Origin: Acidobacteriota bacterium
GTDB taxonomy: Bacteria; Acidobacteriota; Thermoanaerobaculia; Gp7-AA8
Assembly (NCBI GenBank): GCA_003222375.1
Contig: QHVX01000102.1
Location: 3,213-16,025 of the forward strand
DNA: 12,813 nucleotides
Reading direction: 5' to 3'
This document shows positions 1 to 6,091 of the stretch, piece after piece (within the stretch, counting starts at the first letter, position 1; every line of letters begins with the position of its first letter). The position numbers and the translations under genes were made by a program. The notes beneath the pieces are model-generated. The model saw nothing but the letters and a program-made list of their open reading frames with translations. It did no database searches and had not been told where the DNA came from.

Positions 1-893
1 CCCGGCGGCGCGGACTGCTTCCACAATCGCCCAGCCTGACCGAAGCGATGCTGCTCGTCGTTGTAGTTGTAATCGTTCGGATAATTCTGAATCGTGCGGT
101 CGGTGAACATTGACTCGGGCAGGCCGTACCAATGCTCCATCCCGCGCAAGCCCATGCGGGCCGCCTGAATGATGTTCGTCTGCGCGACGCCTAATTGCGC
201 GAGGTGCGTGGTGGATCCGAGGTGCAGTTTGTTGGCTTCATCCAACATCGCGCCTAACACGTCGGGCTGGAAGACGGATGGAGGGCCGAGGATCTTGAGG
301 CCGTCGCAACCTTTCCTGGCGACCCACTGGACAAACTTGCGGCCCTGCTCGGGAGTGTCGATCGCCCCGCCATCCCACGACCGCTCGCTCGTGAAGACGT
401 AGGGCACGATGCGTGGCGCGACGATCTCGTTCTTCGCGCTGCGGTCGCGCTCGTGGATGCACCAGTCGACGCCGTTGCCGCATCCCGGCTCACGTACCGT
501 CGTAATGCCGTGCGCCATCCAAAGCTTGAAGACGTACTCGGCAGGCGTCCCCTGCTCCACGCCGCCGGAATGGCCGTGCATGTCGACAAAGCCGGGAAGC
601 ACCCACAGATTCGTGCCGTCGATTTCACGTGTGGCATTCTTCGGCCGCCCCTCGGGCTTGATCGGAAGTTTGGGAAATCCGACGCTCTTCACCTCGCGAA
701 TGCGATTTCCCTCGATCACGATGTCGACCGGCCCCATCGGCGGCGCGCCGGTGCCATCGACGACTGTCGCGCCGCGAATGATCAGCCGCGGGAACGGGCC
801 CTCCCCTTCGTCGATCCGGCGGTCAGGGGCGAATGGAACCTGTTGCGCAAAAGCGGTCGCGGCAAACAGCAGCGCTGCAAAAATGCCTTTCAT
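1..893 (-). CDS. Secreted metal-dependent amidohydrolase, partial (C-terminus beyond window)
   Basis: Reading the minus strand from ATG at 893 gives 297 open codons that run off the left edge. Residues 1-16 (MKGIFAALLFAATAFA) form a signal peptide, so an exported enzyme is expected. Residues 37-50 (LIIRGATVVDGTGA) are the usual N-terminal beta-sandwich of amidohydrolases. GFVDMHGH (101-108) gives the HxH metal ligands H106 and H108. K200 in DGLKILGP fits the bridging, possibly carboxylated lysine, and H230 (STTHLAQLG) and H254 (GMEHWYG) fit the later metal-binding histidines. The final catalytic aspartate would lie outside the window. The overall pattern is that of the imidazolonepropionase-like/prolidase-like branch, which hydrolyses amide or cyclic amide bonds; the substrate cannot be told. 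No Shine-Dalgarno is visible before the ATG, but the signal peptide begins exactly there. It is divergent from the TPR gene at 965. Confidence 0.9.
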   Translation of the reverse strand, partial: MKGIFAALLFAATAFAQQVPFAPDRRIDEGEGPFPRLIIRGATVVDGTGAPPMGPVDIVIEGNRIREVKSVGFPKLPIKPEGRPKNATREIDGTNLWVLPGFVDMHGHSGGVEQGTPAEYVFKLWMAHGITTVREPGCGNGVDWCIHERDRSAKNEIVAPRIVPYVFTSERSWDGGAIDTPEQGRKFVQWVARKGCDGLKILGPPSVFQPDVLGAMLDEANKLHLGSTTHLAQLGVAQTNIIQAARMGLRGMEHWYGLPESMFTDRTIQNYPNDYNYNDEQHRFGQAGRLWKQSAPP

Positions 894-903
894 GTGTGCA
901 AAG

Positions 904-924
904 GTTAACAGTTAACGGTTAACA
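904..924. repeat. Three tandem GTTAAC palindromes, 7-base period
   Basis: GTTAAC occurs at 904-909, 911-916 and 918-923, each followed by one spacer base (A, G, A). Because every unit is its own reverse complement, the array reads the same on both strands. It lies in the only non-coding stretch between two divergent genes. It could be an operator array or a simple heptad repeat; the sequence alone does not decide. A second, different heptad repeat occurs at 8384-8457. Confidence 0.85.
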
Positions 925-932
925 GACCGCGC

Positions 933-938
933 GATAAT
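933..938 (+). promoter_or_regulatory. Candidate -10 box for the TPR/peroxidase/FRG cluster
   Basis: GATAAT lies 26 bases before the ATG of the TPR gene and matches five of six bases of the TATAAT consensus. The best -35 candidate, TTAACG at 912-917, is inside the GTTAAC array and leaves a 15-base spacer, shorter than the usual 17. If real, anything bound to the array would overlap the promoter. This is suggestive only. Confidence 0.25.
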
Positions 939-952
939 CTGCCTCCATCAAG

Positions 953-958
953 AAGGAG
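953..958 (+). promoter_or_regulatory. Ribosome binding site of the TPR gene
   Basis: AAGGAG ends six bases before the ATG at 965. It is the clearest Shine-Dalgarno in the window and fixes the start of this gene. Confidence 0.85.
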
Positions 959-964
959 AATTCC

Positions 965-1618
965 ATGCGCAACAAACTTCCGGCGTTAGCCCTATGTCTG
1001 CTTGCTACTCCAGTACTTTTCGCGTCCAGCGTTCCCTCGATGCCCCAGCCGTCGACGGGCATGAACCCGCAGGCCGAAGCTATTCGATTTTTCAATGACG
1101 GCCTCCGCTATCGCGATCGCGCGTGGAAGGCCCAGAAGGAGCTCGCCACGTCGCAGGATCCGGCACAACGCCAGAAACTGTCAGAGGTCGTGCGCAAATC
1201 ATTCGAAGCGGACGCACGATCGCAGCGCGCGGCGATCAACCACAATCGTGACATGTTTCAGGCGCACACCGAGCTTGGTTATGCGCTTCGGAACACCGGA
1301 AACTACGACGAAGCGCTCAAGGCCTACGACACGGCACTCCAGATCATGCCGAATTACGGCGAGGCCATCGAGTATCGCGCCGAGGCGTACCTCGGCCTGA
1401 ATCGCATCGATGATGCGAAGACCTCCTACCTGAAGCTCTACAACGGCGGAGCGAAAGACCTCGCCAAACAGCTCGGGGACGCGATGCAGAAATGGGTCAC
1501 CAATCGTAAGGCCGATCCGGGAGGCGTCGCGGCCACGTCGATCGACGATTTTGCGAAATGGCTTTCGCAGCGCTCGGAAATCGCAGGCACGGCCAGCGCC
1601 GGGAGCTCATGGCGTTGA
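965..1618 (+). CDS. Secreted TPR-repeat protein
   Basis: This 217-residue protein starts at an ATG with a strong ribosome binding site. Residues 1-21 (MRNKLPALALCLLATPVLFAS) are a signal peptide, so it is probably periplasmic. Two tetratricopeptide repeats follow, about 98-131 (QAHTELGYALRNTGNYDEAL and onward) and 132-165 (EAIEYRAEAYLGLNRIDDAK). Residues 36-92 form a charged helical segment that may be a degenerate first repeat. TPRs are protein-binding scaffolds; no catalytic motif is seen and the partner is unknown. The 3' end overlaps the di-haem peroxidase gene by 10 bases, so the two are probably co-translated, and a role in assembling or docking that haem protein is a reasonable guess. 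The C-terminal 35 residues have no recognisable motif. Confidence 0.88.
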   Translation: MRNKLPALALCLLATPVLFASSVPSMPQPSTGMNPQAEAIRFFNDGLRYRDRAWKAQKELATSQDPAQRQKLSEVVRKSFEADARSQRAAINHNRDMFQAHTELGYALRNTGNYDEALKAYDTALQIMPNYGEAIEYRAEAYLGLNRIDDAKTSYLKLYNGGAKDLAKQLGDAMQKWVTNRKADPGGVAATSIDDFAKWLSQRSEIAGTASAGSSWR

Positions 1619-2526
1619 CCTTTCGGCGCGGATCGCTCGTCCTCGCGGTGACCGTGGCGGTCGCCTGCGCGCGCGCTCCAGGCCATCAACCTCATTTTCT
1701 TCCGATTGTCGAATCACCGATCGCGCTTCCACCCGGCTTCGCGGCGCCGCCCACGCCGCGCGACAACCCGTTGACGATCGCGAAGGCGGAGCTGGGACGC
1801 TATCTCTTCTACGATCGCCGCCTTTCGCTCAACGAGACGCAGAGCTGCGCGTCGTGCCATCAGCAAAAATTTGGATTCTGCGACGGTCGCCCGCATGCGA
1901 CCGGATCGACCGGCCAGCAGCACCGCCGCAACACGATGAGTCTTGCGAACGTTGCCTATCGTCAGCCGCTGACGTGGTCGAATCCAAAGGTGACGACGCT
2001 CGAGCAGCAGGTGTTGGTTCCGCTGACCAACCACGATCCGATCGAGCTCGGCATGGACGGTCATTTCGAAGAGCTGCTTGCGCGAATTCGCGGCGACAGC
2101 CGTTACGTTTCGCTCTTCTCTTCGGCGTTTCCCGATCAGAACGCGCCGATCACGATCGACAACGTCGCGCGCGCTTTGGCCTCATTCGAGCGCACGCTCA
2201 TCTCGGCGCAATCGCCGTACGACCGCCTCGTGCTGTACGGCGATTCGAATGCCTTGAGCGCATCAGCGTGGCGCGGCCGCCGTCTCTTTTTCTCACAGCG
2301 CCTCGGATGCGGATCGTGTCATGGACGATCGGACGTCGTGAGCCTGCGCAACGTTGCGATTACGGCTCCCTACATGCGCGACGGAAGTGCGCCAACGCTG
2401 AGCGATGCCATCGATCACTCCCGAAAGAAAATCACAGCCGAGGAAAAGCGCGATCTGATTGCCTTCCTCGAGAGCCTGACCGACGATAGCTTCCTGAGCG
2501 ATCCGCGATATTCCAATCCGTGGTAA
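1609..2526 (+). CDS. Di-haem c-type cytochrome, cytochrome c peroxidase/MauG family
   Basis: The chosen ATG at 1609 gives 305 residues. An in-frame ATG at 1558 adds 17 residues with no export-signal character, whereas 1609 opens directly on RR plus a hydrophobic stretch and follows GGGAG (1601-1605, close spacing). The leader ends in VAVAC, so the protein is either lipid-anchored at C20 or cleaved nearby. The two haem-binding motifs are CASCH (80-84) and CGSCH (234-238). Between them are the family segments CDGRPHATGSTGQQHRRNT and SLANVAY. The C-terminal axial-ligand region reads APYMRDG, with M256 as the likely haem ligand. Family members reduce hydrogen peroxide with electrons from small cytochromes or modify a partner protein; which applies here is unknown. 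At 305 residues it is somewhat short for the family. It sits between the TPR gene (10-base overlap) and the FRG gene (15-base gap). Confidence 0.9.
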   Translation: MALTFRRGSLVLAVTVAVACARAPGHQPHFLPIVESPIALPPGFAAPPTPRDNPLTIAKAELGRYLFYDRRLSLNETQSCASCHQQKFGFCDGRPHATGSTGQQHRRNTMSLANVAYRQPLTWSNPKVTTLEQQVLVPLTNHDPIELGMDGHFEELLARIRGDSRYVSLFSSAFPDQNAPITIDNVARALASFERTLISAQSPYDRLVLYGDSNALSASAWRGRRLFFSQRLGCGSCHGRSDVVSLRNVAITAPYMRDGSAPTLSDAIDHSRKKITAEEKRDLIAFLESLTDDSFLSDPRYSNPW

Positions 2527-2541
2527 GACGTAACGTCAAAC

Positions 2542-3315
2542 ATGGATGTCCGGATCAAGAGCTGGATCGAGCTCCAGGAAGCTGTCTTCGCCGATTCCTG
2601 GCGTCCGAGGATCCAGCGGCATCGATCGTCGTTCGTTTTTCGCGGAGTACCGCGCGTCTCCCATACGCTGGACACCAGCCTGCAAACAGGCGGGTTCGTG
2701 GCGCACGAGAAACATCTGCTCACCAGCTTTCGCAAGTACGCCGTGGAGCGCGCGGTGCACGGCGACTGGGTCTGGAACTGGCTTTCGCTCGCGAAGCACC
2801 ACGGTTTGCCGACGCGAATCCTCGATTGGAGTTACTCGCCATACGTGGCGATGCATTTCGCAACCGCGAACTTCAACGAGTTCGATCACGACGGCGCGAT
2901 CTGGTGCGTCGACTATCTAAAAACAAACGGGCTTCTTCCGCCGACTCTGCAAACAATTCTGAAGGCCGAGAACGCGAACATCTTCACGACCGAGATGCTC
3001 ACCGGCGTGGCCACTTCCCTCGCCGACTTCGACGCCCTCGGCGGTGACTTCGTGCTCTTCTTCGAGCCGCCGTCGCTCGATGAGCGGATCGTCAATCAGT
3101 TCGCGCTCTTCTCGCTTCCGTCGAGCCCGAAGTTGTCGCTCGAAGATTTCCTCAAGCAAGGCGAATCGATGTACCGCCGCATCATCATTCCGGCGGAGCT
3201 GAAGTGGGAAGTGCGCGACAAGCTCGATCAGGCCAACATCACCGAGCGCGTACTCTTCCCCGGACTGGATGGTCTTTCGCAGTGGCTCAAACGCTATTTC
3301 ACGACGAGGAAATGA
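2542..3315 (+). CDS. FRG-domain protein
   Basis: This 257-residue protein has no signal peptide or membrane segment and should be cytoplasmic. It carries the FRG-domain hallmarks in order: FVFRG (31-35), a helical stretch ending WNWLSLAKHHGLPTRILDW (78-96, with the core HHGLPTR at 86-92), then SPYVAMHFA (99-107), DERIVNQFALFSL (180-192) and LFPGLDGLSQWL (238-249). The domain is named after its FRG motif, is widespread in bacteria, and its biochemical activity is not something I can assign; it sometimes sits in variable or defence-related loci. The ATG follows the peroxidase stop by 15 bases with no clear Shine-Dalgarno, so expression may depend on read-through from the upstream genes. The 3' end lies only four bases from the convergent ELWxxDGT gene, leaving no room for a terminator between them. 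Confidence 0.88.
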   Translation: MDVRIKSWIELQEAVFADSWRPRIQRHRSSFVFRGVPRVSHTLDTSLQTGGFVAHEKHLLTSFRKYAVERAVHGDWVWNWLSLAKHHGLPTRILDWSYSPYVAMHFATANFNEFDHDGAIWCVDYLKTNGLLPPTLQTILKAENANIFTTEMLTGVATSLADFDALGGDFVLFFEPPSLDERIVNQFALFSLPSSPKLSLEDFLKQGESMYRRIIIPAELKWEVRDKLDQANITERVLFPGLDGLSQWLKRYFTTRK

Positions 3316-3319
3316 CGTC

Positions 3320-4696
3320 TCACGGCCGCGCGGCACGTCGTCGCACAGGCGCCGTTACATTCGAATACGCCCATAACTCCATGCCGTGCAGACCATCGTC
3401 CGCGCTGAAATAAAGGACATTTCCGCCGTCGAAGTACTGAAACGGATTTGAGCTGCCCATCCCCGGATTAATGTCGTGGAGCATCTGTGTCCCCGATGTT
3501 GTGCCGTCGCTGATCCACGGTTCCGTGCCATGCAGGCCATCGTTGCATGCGAAGTAGAACGCGCCATGCCACGCGAATCCGCCATACGCATTCGCCAAGC
3601 CATCCTTGACCAACTTCGTTCCCGCTGCCGTTCCGTCCGACTTCCAAAGCTGGTCGACACTGCCGCTGCGCGCAAGGAAGAAAACGTTGTCGCCGACTGT
3701 GGCCACAGACCCGGCTTGCACGCTTCCTGGTCCGGGCACGGCGACGATCGCCGTTCCGTCGACGGTGCCGTCGGTCCGCCATAGTTGGCGACCGTGCACG
3801 CCATCGTCGCCCGTGAAGTAGACGAAATTTCCAAGCGATGCCAGTACGAAAGGTTCAAACGCGCGATTCGGATCGACCTTGAAACCTCCGTGAAGGCGAG
3901 TGATGCTCTCGATCGTCCCTTCCGTCCGGTAGATCCCAAACGTGTTTGCGTCCTCGAATGCGGCGAAGACAAGCCCATTGCCAAATGGAACATGGCCCGC
4001 CACCCCGCCGCCGCCCCCGAGCGTGCGCGTTCCTTCGGCAGTGCCGTCGCTGATGAACAACCCCGAGCGCGTGGCAGTTGTGGCGAAGAAAACAACTGAG
4101 TTGCCGATCGTTCCAAATCCGAAGGGAAATGTGCCGCTGCGCACATGAAGATCGACGACCATCCGCGTGCCAGCAACCGTGCCGTCCGTCCGCCACAGCT
4201 CTCCTCCTCCGGGCGTCGAGCTTCCAATAAAGTAGGCGGCGTCGTTCGTTGCCCCGATGAGGAAGGCGTTGAATCCCAGCGGAGTGGCGGGATGCATATC
4301 CGTCAGCATCGTTGTCCCGCTCTCACTACCATCCGTAATCCACACCTGCATATCCGGCACGTTTAACGCGCTGAAAATCAGACGGCCCCGAAATGCGTAG
4401 GCGGATCGATCCTTTTTCACGCCCGGCGCGATGCCGGGATTGATGTCCTTGACCAACTGCGTTCCCGATTCCGTACTGTCTGTTTTCCACAGCTCCAGGC
4501 CATGCGACCCGTCGTCAGCGAGGAAGTAACTCGTATTCCCGATGGTCTGAAGGAGAAGCGGATCCGATGACGCCCTCGTCGAAGGATTGATGTCTTTGAG
4601 CAGGTAGGGAAGGCCCGCGGACAAACTGCGGGCCACGAATACCATCACGAGTAATGTTCGGCTCACGACGGTCATACGTGGCAGTATTGCACTCAT
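3320..4696 (-). CDS. Secreted ELWxxDGT-repeat propeller protein
   Basis: This 458-residue protein is read from ATG at 4696. The open frame extends further upstream to 4735, but 4696 has AGGAG seven bases before it and begins a good signal peptide (cleavage near A27, SLSA-GLPYL). The mature part is a series of about 42-50-residue units, each ending in a version of ELWxTDGTxxGTxxVxDI: near residues 68, 118, 166, 213, 255, 304, 349 and 392, with a last half-unit ELWAYS at 440. The units at 213 (LFISDGT) and 255 (IYRTEGT) are degenerate. Such arrays fold as beta-propellers on the cell surface or in the periplasm; their ligands are mostly unknown, and binding rather than catalysis is expected. The short C-terminus is basic (VRRRAARP). 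No anchoring or sorting domain is visible. It is divergent from, and overlaps, the YncE-like gene by two bases. Confidence 0.88.
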   Translation of the reverse strand: MSAILPRMTVVSRTLLVMVFVARSLSAGLPYLLKDINPSTRASSDPLLLQTIGNTSYFLADDGSHGLELWKTDSTESGTQLVKDINPGIAPGVKKDRSAYAFRGRLIFSALNVPDMQVWITDGSESGTTMLTDMHPATPLGFNAFLIGATNDAAYFIGSSTPGGGELWRTDGTVAGTRMVVDLHVRSGTFPFGFGTIGNSVVFFATTATRSGLFISDGTAEGTRTLGGGGGVAGHVPFGNGLVFAAFEDANTFGIYRTEGTIESITRLHGGFKVDPNRAFEPFVLASLGNFVYFTGDDGVHGRQLWRTDGTVDGTAIVAVPGPGSVQAGSVATVGDNVFFLARSGSVDQLWKSDGTAAGTKLVKDGLANAYGGFAWHGAFYFACNDGLHGTEPWISDGTTSGTQMLHDINPGMGSSNPFQYFDGGNVLYFSADDGLHGMELWAYSNVTAPVRRRAARP

Positions 4697-5618
4697 GACA
4701 CATCTCCTGCTCGCGACCCTGCTCGTCCTCAACAAGACCGACGCAACGCTCGCGTTCGTCGATCCGACGTCGCTTCAGGTGATCTCGAAAATTCCGACTG
4801 GCAACGGGCCGCACGAAGTTGCGGTCTCGACGGACAACAAAATTGCGCTGGTCGCGAACTACGGCACCGGACCCGATCCGGGAAGCACTGTCTCGATCGT
4901 CGATGTCGCGTCGCGCAAGGAGTTGAAGCGACTCGCGCTGCCGCTCTTGCGACCGCACGGTGTTTTCGCGATCGGACCGCACATCTACTTCACGGCTGAA
5001 GGCAGCCGCGTCGTCGCGCGGTATGACGTGACGAGCGGCGCGATCGACTGGATCTCCGGCAGCGGCGCGAACGTCACGCACATGGTCGTCGTCATGCCGG
5101 GCGAAAAGAAGATCTACACCGCGAACATCGGCTCCGATTCGGTGAGCGCTCTCGATCTCGCCAACGCGCCGCGCGCGATCGCGCTCAGGCAGATCGCGGT
5201 CGGCAAAGGACCTGAGGGAATCGATCTTTCGCCGGACGCGAAGGAGATCTGGGTATCGCATCGCGGCGATGGCGCGTTCTCGATCATCGACACGTCGACC
5301 GATGCGGTGAAACAAACGGTCGCGACCGGAACGAAGATGGCGAATCGCGTGAAATTCACGCTCGACGGCAAGCGCGTGCTTATTTCCGATCCGCCGTCGA
5401 ATCAGGTGCTCGTTTACGATGCGGCGACGCGCCAGCTCGTGAAGAAGCTCGATGTCGAAAAGGGCCCGGAAGGCATCCTGATGGCGCCGGATGGCAAACG
5501 TGCGTTCGTGGCCTGCAGCGACGCCGGAAAAGTGATCGTGCTCGACCTCGAATCGCTGACGATCACCGGCTCGGTGGCGACGGGGAATCAGCCGGACGGG
5601 ATGGCGTACGCGAAGTAG
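4695..5618 (+). CDS. YncE/YVTN-type seven-bladed beta-propeller protein
   Basis: This 307-residue protein is built almost entirely of about 42-residue propeller blades. Their recurring turns are NGPHEVAVSTD (38-48), RPHGVFAIG (86-94), VTHMVVVMPG (127-136), GPEGIDLSPD (172-181), ANRVKFTLDG (216-225), GPEGILMAPDG (257-267) and QPDGMAYAK (299-307), seven in all. The intervening strands carry the usual IVD, YDV and VLDL segments. YncE-like propellers are typically exported ligand- or DNA-binding proteins, and no catalytic residues stand out. The N-terminus (MTHLLLATLLVLNK) is hydrophobic but short, lacks basic residues and merges into the first strand, so export is uncertain. No upstream in-frame ATG or GTG start was found, nor a clear Shine-Dalgarno. 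The start codon overlaps that of the divergent ELWxxDGT gene. Confidence 0.85.
   Translation: MTHLLLATLLVLNKTDATLAFVDPTSLQVISKIPTGNGPHEVAVSTDNKIALVANYGTGPDPGSTVSIVDVASRKELKRLALPLLRPHGVFAIGPHIYFTAEGSRVVARYDVTSGAIDWISGSGANVTHMVVVMPGEKKIYTANIGSDSVSALDLANAPRAIALRQIAVGKGPEGIDLSPDAKEIWVSHRGDGAFSIIDTSTDAVKQTVATGTKMANRVKFTLDGKRVLISDPPSNQVLVYDAATRQLVKKLDVEKGPEGILMAPDGKRAFVACSDAGKVIVLDLESLTITGSVATGNQPDGMAYAK
4704..4708 (-). promoter_or_regulatory. Ribosome binding site deciding the ELWxxDGT gene start
   Basis: The plus strand reads CTCCT, so the minus strand has AGGAG, seven bases before the ATG at 4696. This favours 4696 over the upstream ATG at 4735 and the downstream ATG at 4675, neither of which has a comparable site. 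The motif lies inside the coding region of the divergent propeller gene. Confidence 0.75.
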
Positions 5619-5671
5619 CGCATCGACCGTGTCGAAACGCGCCTCAAGGACTGTGAATAGCTCCTCGTTCG

Positions 5672-6091
5672 TCACTGGTGCACCGTACGTCTGGCGAACA
5701 TCCATGATAGCAACAGTGGGCCGGCGGCAAGATAGAGAAAATCCGTCACCCGCCCTTCGAACCGCAATCGATCGATCAAGTTTCCGATGCCGCCGCCGAT
5801 GATCGCCGCGACGGCGATATCGTCGCCGCGCTGCAATTTTCCGCGGAGGAGAACAACCGTCGCGACTGCCAGCCCGATGCCGACGACGATGTCGAACACC
5901 GCCGTCCTCACGCTCTCGGGAAAATTGGAGCCCAGGGATAGGAAGGCACCGCGGTTTTCGGTGTAAAGCAATGTCAGGATCCCGAAATGTCGCGGCGGGA
6001 CATGCGCGAGCGAGATGCGCGCAAGGTATTTCGTCGCCTGATCAGCGATCAGCACGAAAAGCGATAGCGCAAGCAATGCTGCGCGCTTCAC
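5672..6091 (-). CDS. lspA: Lipoprotein signal peptidase II, C-terminally shortened and possibly inactive
   Basis: The product is 139 residues, read from GTG at 6091. LspA is the membrane aspartyl protease that removes signal peptides from prolipoproteins. Recognisable signatures are ADQATKYL (16-23), ENRGAFLSLG (45-54), GGGIGNLIDR (99-108, with the first catalytic aspartate D107) and GRVTDF (113-118). Hydrophobic segments lie near 4-16, 64-82, 92-105 and 119-132. In intact LspA the VxDF segment is soon followed by FNxAD, which holds the second catalytic aspartate, and a last membrane helix. Here the protein instead ends LLLSWMFARRTVHQ, and no FNxAD occurs in any of the three frames just downstream. 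Either the gene is truncated by a deletion or it is a divergent, perhaps non-proteolytic form. The GTG overlaps the parC stop as GTGA, implying translational coupling. Confidence 0.8.
   Translation of the reverse strand: MKRAALLALSLFVLIADQATKYLARISLAHVPPRHFGILTLLYTENRGAFLSLGSNFPESVRTAVFDIVVGIGLAVATVVLLRGKLQRGDDIAVAAIIGGGIGNLIDRLRFEGRVTDFLYLAAGPLLLSWMFARRTVHQ

Noticed and set aside
409..915. Plus-strand open frame of 168 codons in the first kilobase
   Set aside because: It is antisense to the amidohydrolase, whose minus-strand frame has a signal peptide and metal-ligand motifs in the right order.
2527..2537. GACGT-A-ACGTC inverted repeat before the FRG gene
   Set aside because: Five-base arms with a one-base centre are too short to claim an operator or terminator in GC-rich DNA.
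3322..3345. GC-rich inverted repeat near the convergent gene ends as a possible terminator
   Set aside because: The GCCGCGCGGC core lies within codons for the basic C-terminus of the ELWxxDGT protein and has no T-run on either side.
4515..5705. 396-codon minus-strand open frame antisense to the YncE-like gene
   Set aside because: It is extremely rich in Arg, Asp and His with no recognisable domain, as expected for the complement of a GC-rich gene. The plus-strand propeller repeats are clear. Only its first 29 codons lie outside that gene, and these are reported separately.
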